Source of the DNA: Streptomyces sp. NBC_01451
Lineage (GTDB): Bacteria > Actinomycetota > Actinomycetes > Streptomycetales > Streptomycetaceae
NCBI RefSeq assembly: GCF_036227485.1
Contig: NZ_CP109479.1
Coordinates: 868,001 to 932,000 of the forward strand
Length of the DNA: 64,000 nucleotides
Reading direction: 5' to 3'
Shown here piece after piece: positions 45,211 to 53,561 of the stretch. The notes beneath the pieces are model-generated. The model was not told the DNA's origin. It made no database searches and worked only from the letters and a program-made list of their open reading frames with translations. The position numbers were made by a program, and so were the translations under genes. Each line of letters opens with the position of its first letter. The first letter of the stretch is position 1.

Positions 45211-45357
45211 CCCTGCCGTTGTGCCGTGACCGGTCGTCGACCTGCCGGTCCGAGGAGAGCGCGTGCTGCCCGATTGCCTCGGAGCCGACGGCTGATCCGG
45301 CACCGCAGGCGGAGCGGAAAGGACAGCGCAGGCGGTGTCGAGGCGAACCGGCGCGCG

Positions 45358-45399
45358 CGAGAGCGGGGTCACTCCTCCTTCGGAGTGACCCCGCTCTCG
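45358..45399. terminator. 18-bp perfect hairpin, second of three after adhE
   Basis: Arms 45358-45375 and 45382-45399 (CGAGAGCGGGGTCACTCC and its complement) with a 6-base loop. Works in either direction. Confidence 0.85.
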
Positions 45400-45496
45400 T
45401 GGCGCACGGACCGGCCGACAGGGCGCCCTTGTGCGGTCGGTGTGCGCGGTCCCCGTGCTCAGCTGATCCGCCCCGGTGGCGGCGGGCAGCACACAC

Positions 45497-45536
45497 GACC
45501 GGGGCACCGCCGCTGTTCTGCGGCGGTGCCCCGGTC
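45497..45536. terminator. 17-bp perfect hairpin downstream of doxX-like gene
   Basis: Arms 45497-45513 and 45520-45536 (GACCGGGGCACCGCCGC and its complement), 6-base loop. It lies 15 bp past the doxX-like stop on the minus strand. Confidence 0.85.
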
Positions 45537-45551
45537 CGGTGGGTGCGCAGG

Positions 45552-46178
45552 TCAGAGCAGCCAGCGGTTGCGGCTGACGAACGGCATCCGGGCCCAGGCC
45601 TTGCCCAGTCCCCAGGTGGCACCGGCTCCCGCGACCGCCAGGGCGATCAGGACGACGGCGTAGATGAGGTGGTAGTCGACGAACGGGTTGGGCGACATGC
45701 TCAGCGACCCGTCGGACAGGTGCTTGGCCGGCGGCCACTCGGCAATCCACATCAGGGCCATCATCGCGGTGCCGGCCACGGCGGCCAGCCGCAGCGCGAT
45801 ACCGCTGACGAGCGCGAGGCCGATGCCCAGCAGGCCGAGCATGAACAGCCAGTCGGCCCAGGTGGCCCCGGCCCAGTCGTGGAACGTGGACTCCATCGGT
45901 CCGGCGGCGACACCGCTGAGGAAACCCTTGGTCGGCGAGCCGCCGTCGATCCAGCCCTTGCCGTCGGCGGTCGCGTAACCGAAGCCGAAGGTCTTGTCCA
46001 GGAACGCCCACAGGAAGACGAACCCGGTCAGAACGCGGAGCCCGGCGAAGACGTACGCGCGGGTCGCCGTCGCCGCCGCGGTTGTCGTGTCGGCGGACTC
46101 CGTTGCCGCCGTCCCGGTCCTGCGCAGGGACGGGAAGTGGAATCCCGAGTGCCGTTGCGGGTGATTGTGGACTGCCAT
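45552..46178 (-). CDS. DoxX-like integral membrane protein
   Basis: 208 residues with four hydrophobic segments: YVFAGLRVLTGFVFLWAFLD (about 48-67), WLFMLGLLGIGLALVSGIAL, AVAGTAMMALMWIAEWPP, and YHLIYAVVLIALAVAGAGAT. The layout and the long loop with a DGKGWIDGGSPTKGFL motif resemble DoxX/DoxD-type quinone-linked proteins (thiosulfate:quinone oxidoreductase family). ATG 46178 is preferred because GGAAGGG is 9 bp upstream; ATG 46187 is directly adjacent to it. Boxes at 46268-46326. The substrate is unknown. Confidence 0.82.
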   Translation of the reverse strand: MAVHNHPQRHSGFHFPSLRRTGTAATESADTTTAAATATRAYVFAGLRVLTGFVFLWAFLDKTFGFGYATADGKGWIDGGSPTKGFLSGVAAGPMESTFHDWAGATWADWLFMLGLLGIGLALVSGIALRLAAVAGTAMMALMWIAEWPPAKHLSDGSLSMSPNPFVDYHLIYAVVLIALAVAGAGATWGLGKAWARMPFVSRNRWLL

Positions 46179-46267
46179 GATGCTCATCCCTTCCAAGGGG
46201 TGACGCGCGGGGTGTCGACAGCTCTCCTTGCGCCTCCAATGTCCCGCTCCGGCGGAAGAACCCGGAG

Positions 46268-46326
46268 GGGCTGCAGGGCCCGGAGAACCGGGCCGAACGT
46301 CCCGTCTCCGCCGGTCCGTTCAGCCG
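46268..46326. promoter_or_regulatory. DosR-like box array upstream of doxX-like gene
   Basis: GGGCTG-CA-GGGCCC at 46268-46281 and GGGCCG-AA-CGTCCC at 46290-46303, starts 22 bp apart; a third degenerate copy GGTCCG-TT-CAGCCG starts at 46313. Confidence 0.6.
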
Positions 46327-46573
46327 TCCCGGGTCTGCTCGGCGCCCTCGGGGAGACCGATCCGGGGTCACGGAGCCGGTCAGGGTGGCGCAGCCGGGCG
46401 TCATCCGTCGACTGCCTCACGGGAGCGGCCCGGCGGGGCCCGGTGCACGGTCGTCGACGTGACGGCGGACGGCGGGCCCGGGCCGACGTCGAAGATCCCC
46501 TTGCGCCTGACCACGATGGTGCCGGCGCGGGAAGCGCCGGAAAGGGGTCTGCGAACGAGGCCGTCCGTCCTCC

Positions 46574-46609
46574 GGCCTTGGGGCCGACGGATCGGAGGGC
46601 CCCAAGGCC
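46574..46609 (-). terminator. Terminator of carbamate kinase gene
   Basis: Perfect 12-bp stem (46574-46585 with 46598-46609; arm GGCCTTGGGGCC), 12-base loop, 19 bp past the arcC stop. Confidence 0.8.
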
Positions 46610-46628
46610 AGGGGCCAGGGGAGGCAGT

Positions 46629-47552
46629 TCAGCCGATGGACAGATCAGGGCGGACGAGTGTCCCCGACCGCCCGTGGACGATCTCGTACGCCGCGTCGAG
46701 GGCGCCGATCGCGGCCAGGCCGCCGGTGCGTTCGACGAACCGGGCGGCGGCCTCGGCCTTGGGCCCCATCGAGTCGTCGGGGAAACCGCCACGGCGCAGG
46801 TCCCGCGGGGTGGCGTCCAGGATGGGCTGCTGATGCCGGGTGCCGTAGCCGCCGTAGATGTTCGGCACGTCGGTGAGGATGAGCAGGAAGTCGGCCTTGA
46901 GGCTTTCGGCGAGCAGGGCCGCGGTGAGGTCCTTGTCGACGACCGCGTCCACTCCGCGCAGGGCGCCCGTGTCGTTGTCGGCGGTGACGGGGACACCTCC
47001 GCCGCCGGCGCAGATGACCAGCACGCCGCAGGTGAGCAGGTCATGGATCGCCTCGGTCTCCACGATGCCCTCAGGTGAGGGGGAGGCGACGACCTGGCGC
47101 CACCCGGTGGCGTCCTCGGTGATGTGCCAGCCGCGCCTTCGCGCGAGGGAACGGGCCACGTCCCTGGGGTACACGGGGCCGACACGCTTCGTGGGCCGTG
47201 CGAAGGCCGGATCGTCGGGCCGCACCAGGGTGTGGGTGACGAGGGCGACGATCTTGCGGCCGGGCAGCGCGTCGTGCAGGGCCCGGGCCAGCAGCGAGCC
47301 GATCAGCCCCTCGGTCTGGGCACCGAGCAGGTCCAGCGGACGGGGTGCGGTCAGGACCGGGTCGGCCGCGGTCTCCATGGCGAGCAGGCCGAGCTGCGGC
47401 CCGTTGCCATGGGTGATGACGATCTCGTGTTCGAGCGCGAGGGCAGCGACGGCGGCGGCCACCCGGTCGTTGTCCAACTGCTGCCCGGCCGTGTCGGGGC
47501 GACCGCCCCGGCGCAGCCAGGCGTTGCCGCCGAGGGCGATGACGATGCGCAC
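46629..47552 (-). CDS. arcC: Carbamate kinase
   Basis: 307 residues, normal length. Motifs: RIVIALGGNAWLRRGG at the N-terminus, VITHGNGPQLGLLAME, VICAGGGGVPV, and SMGPKAEAAARFVE near the C-terminus, all diagnostic of ArcC. It interconverts carbamoyl phosphate + ADP and ATP + carbamate. No arginine deiminase or ornithine transcarbamylase is adjacent, so it is an orphan. GTG 47552 follows GGAGGACT. Only a weak box-like sequence lies upstream (around 47570). Possible roles: ATP from carbamoyl phosphate, or supplying carbamoyl phosphate for HypF; both inferred. Confidence 0.95.
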   Translation of the reverse strand: MRIVIALGGNAWLRRGGRPDTAGQQLDNDRVAAAVAALALEHEIVITHGNGPQLGLLAMETAADPVLTAPRPLDLLGAQTEGLIGSLLARALHDALPGRKIVALVTHTLVRPDDPAFARPTKRVGPVYPRDVARSLARRRGWHITEDATGWRQVVASPSPEGIVETEAIHDLLTCGVLVICAGGGGVPVTADNDTGALRGVDAVVDKDLTAALLAESLKADFLLILTDVPNIYGGYGTRHQQPILDATPRDLRRGGFPDDSMGPKAEAAARFVERTGGLAAIGALDAAYEIVHGRSGTLVRPDLSIG

Positions 47553-47604
47553 GGTTCAGTCCTCCAGGGTGCCGGCCGGAACGGCTTGGTGGTGTGCAAA
47601 CGCT

Positions 47605-47641
47605 CCCCCGCCCGGTCGGGAACGGTGCAGGCGGGCGGGGG
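47605..47641 (-). terminator. Hairpin downstream of Usp gene at 47658
   Basis: 10-bp stem (47605-47614 with 47632-47641; arm CCCCCGCCCG), 17-base loop, just past the Usp stop on the minus strand. Confidence 0.65.
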
Positions 47642-47657
47642 GAAGGTCCGAGCCGGG

Positions 47658-48566
47658 TCAGGCGTGCGGTACGACGGCGACGGGGCAGCCGACATGATGG
47701 AGTGCCGCGTGCGTGACGGGCCCGATGTGCGTTCCGAAGTGGCCGTCCCGGGTGCGGCGCCCCACCACGACGAGGGCGGCCCCGGACGAGGCGCGCACCA
47801 GCGTGGATGCCGCCCGTCCTTCGGAGACGGTCTCGGTCACGGGGACCCCTGGATACTTCTCGGCCCACGGACGCAGCGTCGCGACGACGGCGCGTTCCTG
47901 GGCGGCGAGCAGTTCCGGCCCGATGTCCGTGATCGCACGGACATCGGCGCCGTCGGCCGACGGAACGCTGAAGGCGTGGATCACGCGCAGGGCGGAGCCG
48001 TAGCGGTGGGCGGCCTCGAAGGCGAACTCGATCAGTTCGTCGCAGGGGTGCCGGACGTCCAGCCCGAGGACGACATTGCGGTACGGGATCTCGGGGATCT
48101 CGTCCGGCGAGACGCCGTCCGGGGCCGGAAGGTGTTCATCGGCCGCGGACTCACCCGCGCGGACGAGCACCACGGGGCGCGGGGACCTGGCGACGACCCG
48201 CTGGGACACGGAGCCGACGAGGAAACCCGCGACCCCGCTGAGCCCGCGGGAACCGAGCACCAGCAGCTCCGACTGTTCGGCCACCGTGAGCAGGGCGGCG
48301 ACTGTGGAGCCGGACACGAGCTGGTCGACGATCCGCAGCCCTGGATGCGCGGCGCGGACACTCATGACCGTCTGGTCCAGGGTCCGCTCGGCCCAGTCGC
48401 CCTCACTCGCGTCCGCCGGTACGGACGCGGACGGGCGGGGGTGCCACGTCCAGGCGTGCACCAGCCTCAACGAGGCTCCGCGACGCAGGGCTTCCCTGGC
48501 CGCCCAGTGCGCGGCCGCGAGACTCTCGGTGGAACCGTCAACTCCTGCGGTGACCTGCCGAATCAT
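47658..48566 (-). CDS. Universal stress protein, two Usp domains
   Basis: 302 residues; two Usp folds (about 1-145, 160-302). Nucleotide loop VLGSRGLSGVAGFLVGSV; C-terminus AALHHVGCPVAVVPHA. GGAGGAGGCAGGCGGC precedes ATG 48566. A three-box array lies 52-110 bp upstream, followed by the small membrane protein gene at 48719, which may or may not be co-transcribed. Confidence 0.93.
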   Translation of the reverse strand: MIRQVTAGVDGSTESLAAAHWAAREALRRGASLRLVHAWTWHPRPSASVPADASEGDWAERTLDQTVMSVRAAHPGLRIVDQLVSGSTVAALLTVAEQSELLVLGSRGLSGVAGFLVGSVSQRVVARSPRPVVLVRAGESAADEHLPAPDGVSPDEIPEIPYRNVVLGLDVRHPCDELIEFAFEAAHRYGSALRVIHAFSVPSADGADVRAITDIGPELLAAQERAVVATLRPWAEKYPGVPVTETVSEGRAASTLVRASSGAALVVVGRRTRDGHFGTHIGPVTHAALHHVGCPVAVVPHA

Positions 48567-48617
48567 GCCGCCTGCCTCCTCCGTCCGAGCCTGCTTGCTC
48601 TTCCGGTCCGAGCGTTG

Positions 48618-48675
48618 TGCAGAACCGGCCCTGTACGCAGGGGCCGTACAGGCCCTTCATGGGCCCTTTCGGCCC
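48618..48675. promoter_or_regulatory. DosR-like box array upstream of Usp gene at 48566
   Basis: TGCAGA-AC-CGGCCC at 48618-48631 (weak), GGGCCG-TA-CAGGCC at 48641-48654 and GGCCCT-TT-CGGCCC at 48662-48675; spacings are 23 and 21 bp. Confidence 0.55.
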
Positions 48676-48718
48676 CACTCCCCTGTCCGCGGGGCTCACC
48701 ACGCGGGCCGGCATCCGC

Positions 48719-48931
48719 TCAGCGACCGACCAGGGTCCGAACGGGCTCGTGGGGCGCCTCGGTCGTCCGTCGGGTCGTCCGTGCGACTGTCTGCCGACGA
48801 CGGGCGTGGCGCCGCTGTGCCCGTACCGCCAGCGCGTCGAGCGCGGCGCTGAGCAAGAAGGTGACCGTCATGGAGGTCACCAGGAGGACGGCGAACAGCC
48901 TCCAGAACTCCGGGGTCAGTGACGTACCCAC
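48719..48931 (-). CDS. Small single-pass membrane protein of the VGTSLTPEFW family (copy 2)
   Basis: 70 residues from GTG 48931, beginning VGTSLTPEFWRLFAVLLVTS, one hydrophobic helix (about 11-32), then a strongly basic tail (RRHARRRQTVARTTRR). It is clearly paralogous to the 65-residue protein at 24358-24555: the first ten residues are identical and the helix is similar. An AAAGAGGTG site precedes the GTG. Boxes at 49021-49058 lie about 90 bp upstream. Not recognised; a membrane-anchored basic peptide is all that can be said. Confidence 0.72.
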   Translation of the reverse strand: MGTSLTPEFWRLFAVLLVTSMTVTFLLSAALDALAVRAQRRHARRRQTVARTTRRTTEAPHEPVRTLVGR

Positions 48932-49020
48932 GATGAACACCTCTTTCCGACGGGTTGTCTTCCGATTCCATCGAACCGCGGGGCCCGTTCCGGCACAGGG
49001 GGCCCAAGGGCTCTCACGGG

Positions 49021-49058
49021 GTGCCGGGCGGCCCCCGGCCGATGGGACCCGACGGCCC
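49021..49058. promoter_or_regulatory. DosR-like boxes between small membrane protein and cNMP-binding protein
   Basis: GTGCCG-GG-CGGCCC at 49021-49034 and GGACCC-GA-CGGCCC at 49045-49058 (24 bp apart), in the divergent region 48932-49127. They may act on both genes. Confidence 0.55.
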
Positions 49059-49127
49059 ATGGTCCGCGAGGGGCCACGGGACCACGCTGGACCCGCCAGG
49101 TTCGTACGCCCCGATCGGAGGCACGTC

Positions 49128-49571
49128 GTGAACGCTCCCGCCACGGCCGGCATGCTGCGGGCGCTGCCCGCCGAGCACCGGCACCGGCTGATGCGCTTCG
49201 CCCGGGAGGTCTCGTTCTCCCAGGGCGCCCGTCTCTTCGAGGAAGGCGGCAGGGCAGACCGGTTCTGGATCATCCGTACCGGCACCGTCGACCTGGACAT
49301 GCAAGTGCCCGGCCGCCGCACGGCCGTCATCGAGACCCTCGGGCGCGACGAACTCATCGGCTGGTCCTGGCTGTTCGTCCCGCACGCCTGGCACCTGGGT
49401 GCCGAGGCGACCAGCCCGGTACACGCATACGAGTTCGACGCCACCACGATCCGGTCGATGTGCAAGGACGACCCCGCGCTCGGTCGGTGCGTCACCCAAT
49501 GGGTGGGTGACATTCTCGCCCACCGCCTGCGCTCGGCCCGGACCCGGCTGCTGGACCTGTCCGCCCCCTGA
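49128..49571 (+). CDS. Cyclic-nucleotide-binding-domain protein (stand-alone paralogue)
   Basis: 147 residues from GTG 49128 (GGAGG site). Paralogous to the protein inside the hydrogenase operon at 8785: both share [14 protein letters not shown] and GWSWLF/GWSWLY, and the ending W-VG-(I/V)LAHRL..AR-RL-DL. A single cNMP-binding fold without DNA-binding domain. Stand-alone placement, divergent from the small membrane protein, suggests roles beyond hydrogenase. Ligand unproven. Confidence 0.88.
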   Translation: MNAPATAGMLRALPAEHRHRLMRFAREVSFSQGARLFEEGGRADRFWIIRTGTVDLDMQVPGRRTAVIETLGRDELIGWSWLFVPHAWHLGAEATSPVHAYEFDATTIRSMCKDDPALGRCVTQWVGDILAHRLRSARTRLLDLSAP

Positions 49572-49588
49572 GGCAGCGGCAGCCTCCA

Positions 49589-49618
49589 GTCACCGCGTCA
49601 CCGCGTCACCGCGTCACC
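49589..49618. repeat. 8-bp tandem repeat (GTCACCGC) in about 3.75 copies
   Basis: Units start at 49589, 49597, 49605 and 49613, the last ending GTCACC. It lies 18 bp after the cNMP gene stop. Confidence 0.8.
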
Positions 49619-49653
49619 AGAACCGAATCCCCCCGGGGCGGGACGACGCAGCC

Positions 49654-49687
49654 GGGCCCTTCGGAACCCGATAGGGCCGTACGGCCC
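49654..49687. promoter_or_regulatory. Tandem DosR-like boxes upstream of nitroreductase at 49778
   Basis: GGGCCC-TT-CGGAAC at 49654-49667 and the fully self-complementary GGGCCG-TA-CGGCCC at 49674-49687 (20 bp apart). The second ends 90 bp before ATG 49778. Confidence 0.65.
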
Positions 49688-49777
49688 ATCCAGCCGCCGC
49701 GCCCACGGACGTCACGCTGGGATCCGCTCACGACAAGCCCCGCCGCCCCGTCGGCGTAGGGCGGGGAGGAGTTCCCG

Positions 49778-50761
49778 ATGCGCTCTGCGGTTCTCGCTGT
49801 ACCGACCATGGAGGACCTGGTCTCCGCGGCCGTAGCCGCCCCGTCGATCCACAACACACAGCCCTGGCGGTTCCGAGTGGCTCCGGACGCCGTCACGCTG
49901 GAGATCCGTGCCGCGGCGGAGCGCGGGCTGCGCCACATCGACCCGACCGGGCGCGCCCTGCACCTCTCCGTGGGCTGCGCGGTGCTCAACCTCCGGGTGG
50001 CGGCTGCCCACTTCGGGCGGGAGCCGGTGACCAGGCTGCTGCCCAGGCCCGACGAGCCGGATCTGCTCGCGACCGTGCGGCTCGGCGGCCCCGCCGCCGC
50101 CTCCTCCACACCGCACCTGTACGACGCGTTGTGGCGCAGGCACAGCAGCCGCTTCCCGTACTCGGATCGGCCGCTGCCCACGACCGTCCTGACCGAGCTC
50201 GCCGAGGCCGCCCACGCCGAAGGCGCCCTGTTGAGTCGTCCGGGGCCGGCCGGGACCGACGGCCTGCTGCAGCTCACCCGGGAGGCCGAGCATCGCACCA
50301 CGGCCGACCCCGACCGGGCCGCGGAGAGCCGCCGCTGGGTGCACGAGCCCAACGACGCGGCCCTCGGCATGCCGCCGGGGACGCTGGGCCCGCAGGACTT
50401 CCGGGACCGGATCCCCATGCGGGACTTCGGAGCCCACCGGCACCCGGCCGTGCTGACCGCCCGCCCCTTCGAGACCCGGCCGATCCTGGTGGTGCTCTCC
50501 ACGGGGCACGACCGGCGGGCCGACTGGCTGCGGGCCGGCCAGGCACTCGAACGCGTCCTGCTCACGGCCACCGCGCACGGCGTACGGGCGTCCCTGCTGC
50601 ACCAGGCGCTGGAGTGGCCCGACCTGCGCGACCGGCTCGGAACCGCTCACGGCGACCGGCGCGCGCACGCCCAGATGGTGCTCCGCCTCGGATACGGGCC
50701 GGAGGGACCGCCTTCCCCCCGCAGGACAGCGGAAACAGCGGAACAGGGACGGGCCGGGTAA
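49778..50761 (+). CDS. Acg-type nitroreductase-like FMN protein
   Basis: 327 residues. VAAPSIHNTQPWRFRV (about 20-35) is the flavin signature; HLSVGCAVLNLRVAA, RRADWLRAGQALERVLL and the C-terminal MVLRLGYGPEGPPSPRR match its paralogues at 16178 and 53562. GGGGAGGAG precedes ATG 49778. The DosR regulon of M. tuberculosis has three related proteins (Rv2032, Rv3127, Rv3131). Whether it reduces nitro compounds is unknown. Confidence 0.88.
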   Translation: MRSAVLAVPTMEDLVSAAVAAPSIHNTQPWRFRVAPDAVTLEIRAAAERGLRHIDPTGRALHLSVGCAVLNLRVAAAHFGREPVTRLLPRPDEPDLLATVRLGGPAAASSTPHLYDALWRRHSSRFPYSDRPLPTTVLTELAEAAHAEGALLSRPGPAGTDGLLQLTREAEHRTTADPDRAAESRRWVHEPNDAALGMPPGTLGPQDFRDRIPMRDFGAHRHPAVLTARPFETRPILVVLSTGHDRRADWLRAGQALERVLLTATAHGVRASLLHQALEWPDLRDRLGTAHGDRRAHAQMVLRLGYGPEGPPSPRRTAETAEQGRAG

Positions 50762-51061
50762 CCGCTCCCAACCAACCCAGGAGCGCGCACCGGCACACAC
50801 CGTAATCCGGGCCGCGAAGCCGCCGGGCCTGCCCGGGCCACCGTCCGACGACCCCGGCAGGTCTGTGCGCTCCGCGTGGCGGCTGCCGCCGGTCAGGCCT
50901 GGTCACGGTGCGGGAGCGGGTACGTGCGGAGGGCGCCCGCCCGGCCGTCTTGTTCGAGGGGCGGTACTCGGGCAGGCACGGGCGGCACCGGCGAACGGCC
51001 CGCGGAACATCCCGACCCGCGGGCCGCCCGGATCGTGCCGGCGCTCCTTGGGGGCGTCCTG
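50762..51061. other. Convergent intergenic region
   Basis: 300 bases between the nitroreductase and Usp stops. Apart from the hairpin at 50996-51026 I see nothing: no box, no gene. Confidence 0.5.
50996..51026. terminator. Hairpin downstream of Usp gene at 51062
   Basis: Perfect 10-bp stem (50996-51005 with 51017-51026; arm CGGCCCGCGG), 11-base loop. Confidence 0.65.
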
Positions 51062-51964
51062 TCAGTCGTGCGCGACGACGGCGACCGGTGCTGCGGCGTG
51101 GTGCAGGACGGCGTGCGTGACGGGGCCGATGTGCGCGCCGAACGCACTGCGGCGGATCCGTCGGCCGACGACAACCAAGGACGCCTCCCGGGAGGCATCG
51201 ACCAGGTGGACGGCGGGATTGCCGGCCCGGGACTCCTCGACGACCGTGACGGCCGGGTACTTCTCCTTCCAGCGGTGCAGCACCTCGGCCACCGCCACGG
51301 CTTCCTGCTTCGCCAGCAGGGCGTTGAGCTCGGGGTCGGCGGGCAGACCGTACGCGAAGTACGGCGGCAGGTCCCAGGCATGGACGATCCGCAGGGGTGC
51401 TACCCGACGGGCGGCCGCCTCGAAGGCGAAGGTCATCACCGCTTCGTCGGGGCTGTCGGTGTCGAGCCCGAGGACAACGGGCCCGAACGGGGTCCCGGCG
51501 AACGGGATCACGGACGGATCCGCCGCCTGCCCGTCCGCGACCCGTTCACCCGCACGGACCAGGACCACCGGCTGCTCGGCGTGCGCCACGACGGCCTGGC
51601 CCACGGAGCCGACGAGGAATCCGCCGACGCCGCCGAGCCCCCGGGAGCCGAGGACCAGCAGTACGGCGTCCTTCGCCGCCTCCGTCAGCACGTCCGCAGG
51701 CCGGCCGGGGACCTGATCCACGGTCACGTCCAACCCGGGATGCCGCGACCGAAGCTCCTCGGCCGCCCCACGCGGGATGTCCCACCGGTCTTCGGCCGGG
51801 GGTGCGCCGAGGAGCGGTGCCAGGGTCATGGGGGCGGGGACCGTCTCCCGGACGTGGACCAGCCTGAGCGGCAGGAAACGCCGCTTCGCCTCACGGGCCG
51901 CCCACTCGGCGGCGGCGCGGCTCTCGGCCGAGCCGTCGAGACCTACGACAACACTGCGGACCAT
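51062..51964 (-). CDS. Universal stress protein, two Usp domains
   Basis: 300 residues; two Usp folds. Nucleotide loop VLGSRGLGGVGGFLVGSV; C-terminus [31 protein letters not shown] precedes ATG 51964. Divergent from the next Usp gene; each has its own box pair in the 411-bp space. Confidence 0.93.
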   Translation of the reverse strand: MVRSVVVGLDGSAESRAAAEWAAREAKRRFLPLRLVHVRETVPAPMTLAPLLGAPPAEDRWDIPRGAAEELRSRHPGLDVTVDQVPGRPADVLTEAAKDAVLLVLGSRGLGGVGGFLVGSVGQAVVAHAEQPVVLVRAGERVADGQAADPSVIPFAGTPFGPVVLGLDTDSPDEAVMTFAFEAAARRVAPLRIVHAWDLPPYFAYGLPADPELNALLAKQEAVAVAEVLHRWKEKYPAVTVVEESRAGNPAVHLVDASREASLVVVGRRIRRSAFGAHIGPVTHAVLHHAAAPVAVVAHD

Positions 51965-52026
51965 GGTTTCTGCCTCCTCGACGGGGATGTGAACCCAGCG
52001 TTGTGGTCCCGAGACCTGTGGTGCAG

Positions 52027-52059
52027 GGGCCGCAGGTCCCCTGCCGGGACCAGTGGGCC
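52027..52059. promoter_or_regulatory. DosR-like boxes upstream of Usp gene at 51964
   Basis: GGGCCG-CA-GGTCCC at 52027-52040 and GGGACC-AG-TGGGCC at 52046-52059 (19 bp apart), 63-95 bp before ATG 51964. Confidence 0.5.
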
Positions 52060-52262
52060 CTGCGTGGCCGGGGCGGTGGGTGTGGCCGGGCGGGCGGACG
52101 GCGTCCTGTGGTCGGCGCGTGGTCGTAGTCGGCCTCGTAGGCCGGAGGGTCGGGTGATGTCCCTGCGCCGGGCGCCGCTCGGCCGGTGCCCCGGCCCCGC
52201 GCCCCACGGTCGGGGCCGCCACGCCGGCGGATCCGGCCCCGTGCGTTGCCTCCGGACCATCA

Positions 52263-52298
52263 GGGCCGTACGCCACCGGGCAGCGGGCCACTCGGCCC
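52263..52298. promoter_or_regulatory. Tandem DosR-like boxes upstream of Usp gene at 52376
   Basis: GGGCCG-TA-CGCCAC at 52263-52276 and GGGCCA-CT-CGGCCC at 52285-52298; starts are 22 bp apart, and the second ends 77 bp before the ATG. Confidence 0.65.
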
Positions 52299-52375
52299 TG
52301 CCGTCGCGGTGGCCCCGGCTGACACCGTGGCACCGGGCCGCACAGGGCCCCGTCCGACCCAAGGAGGTCCTCGGC

Positions 52376-53272
52376 ATGCCCCGTACCGTGACTGTTGGAC
52401 TTGACGGCTCGCCCGAAAGCCTGGCCGCGGCCGAGTGGGCCGCGCGCGAAGCGGAACTGCGGGGCCTGGCTCTGCACCTGGTGCACGCGTGGGACCGGCA
52501 GCCGCACGCCGAGCCGGTGCCCGACGAGGAGGCGCACCGGCAGTGGGGCGACCGGATCCTGCGGGAGGCGACCGAACGGCTGCACGACCGTCACCCGGCT
52601 CTGGAGATCACGTCGGAGCAGGTCCGGCAGCCGCCCGTGACCACACTGCTGGCGGCGTCCGGCGACGCCGACCCGCTGGTCATCGGCTCCCGGGGCCTGA
52701 GCGGCGTCACCGGCTTCCTCGTCGGCTCGGCCGGGCTCGGCATCGTGGCGCAGACCGAGCGACCCGTGGTCCTCGTACGCTCCGGGGCGCGCGCCGAGGA
52801 CGAGCACCAGCCGGACGCCGACGGCCGTCCCTCGGCTGCCACGCCCTTCCGGGACGTCGTGCTGGGGCTCGACCACGAGTACCCCGACGACGGGGTCATC
52901 GCGTTCGCGTTCGAGGCCGCGGCCCGTCGGGCGGCGAGACTGCGCGTGGTGCACGGCTGGAGCCTGCCGTCCTACTTCGCCGACGGTCCCGGCGCGGATC
53001 AGGGACTGACCGGGGAGCTGGACCGCAAGGAGGAGAGCACCGTCGAGGCGGTCCTGGCGCCGTGGCGCGAGAAGTTTCCCGGGGTCGAGGTCGTCGGGCA
53101 GACCGCGGTCGGGAGCGCGGCCGGCCACCTGGTGGACGCCTCGGCCGACGCGTCACTGGTCGTCGTCGGCCGACGCATCCGCCACGCCCCGGTCGGCGCT
53201 CGTATCGGGCCCGTCACCCATGCCGTACTGCACCACGCGACGGCGCCGGTCGCGGTCGTCCCGCATCACTGA
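52376..53272 (+). CDS. Universal stress protein, two Usp domains
   Basis: 298 residues; two Usp folds. Nucleotide loop VIGSRGLSGVTGFLVGSA; C-terminus [23 protein letters not shown] precedes ATG 52376. The sixth and last Usp of the window. The 289 bases after it, up to the next stop codon at 53562, hold no recognised feature. Confidence 0.93.
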   Translation: MPRTVTVGLDGSPESLAAAEWAAREAELRGLALHLVHAWDRQPHAEPVPDEEAHRQWGDRILREATERLHDRHPALEITSEQVRQPPVTTLLAASGDADPLVIGSRGLSGVTGFLVGSAGLGIVAQTERPVVLVRSGARAEDEHQPDADGRPSAATPFRDVVLGLDHEYPDDGVIAFAFEAAARRAARLRVVHGWSLPSYFADGPGADQGLTGELDRKEESTVEAVLAPWREKFPGVEVVGQTAVGSAAGHLVDASADASLVVVGRRIRHAPVGARIGPVTHAVLHHATAPVAVVPHH

Positions 53273-53561
53273 CGCCGCAGCCGCTCTGCGCCGTCCGCCG
53301 GCTCGCGTCGGCACGCTGTACGGCACGGCCCGCCCACTGACGCTGTCCGACATCCGCCGGCCTGCGCACCGGCGCTTCCGGGACCGCCGCGCCCGACCCG
53401 ATGCCGTCGACCGGCGGTTCATGGAACGACGGGCGCACCGGTCCGGTCGGCCCTGCCGTGTACCGGGCGAGGGTGTGCTCTCCGGCCTACGGGCGGCGCG
53501 TTACCCCGCGCAGGACGTCACGGCCGGCGCCGGGGCACGGGGTGGCCTCCGCGTGCCCGAT

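Larger units (their letters stand above)
45113..45551. other. Intergenic region made largely of three strong hairpins
   Basis: 439 bases between the adhE stop and the doxX stop (convergent). No gene is evident. The three perfect inverted repeats are annotated separately; the stretch 45211-45357 between the first and second has no recognised content. Confidence 0.6.
46179..46628. other. Intergenic region between doxX-like gene and arcC
   Basis: 450 bases. It holds the doxX-side box array (46268-46326) and the arcC terminator (46574-46609). The section 46330-46570 has no recognised gene on either strand. Confidence 0.5.

Noticed and set aside
46330..46570. Minus-strand peptide-like stretch (IFDVGPGPPSAVTSTTVHRA) between doxX-like gene and arcC
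   Set aside because: No start, ribosome site or family resemblance; too short to call a remnant.
47560..47590. Possible 14-bp box before arcC
   Set aside because: GGCCGG-AA-CGGCTT matches only loosely and has no 22-bp partner, so it is not annotated as a site.
49589..49618. GTCACCGC repeat considered as a possible CRISPR or iteron array
   Set aside because: Units are only 8 bp with no spacers; a simple tandem repeat. No CRISPR-like array was seen anywhere in the window.
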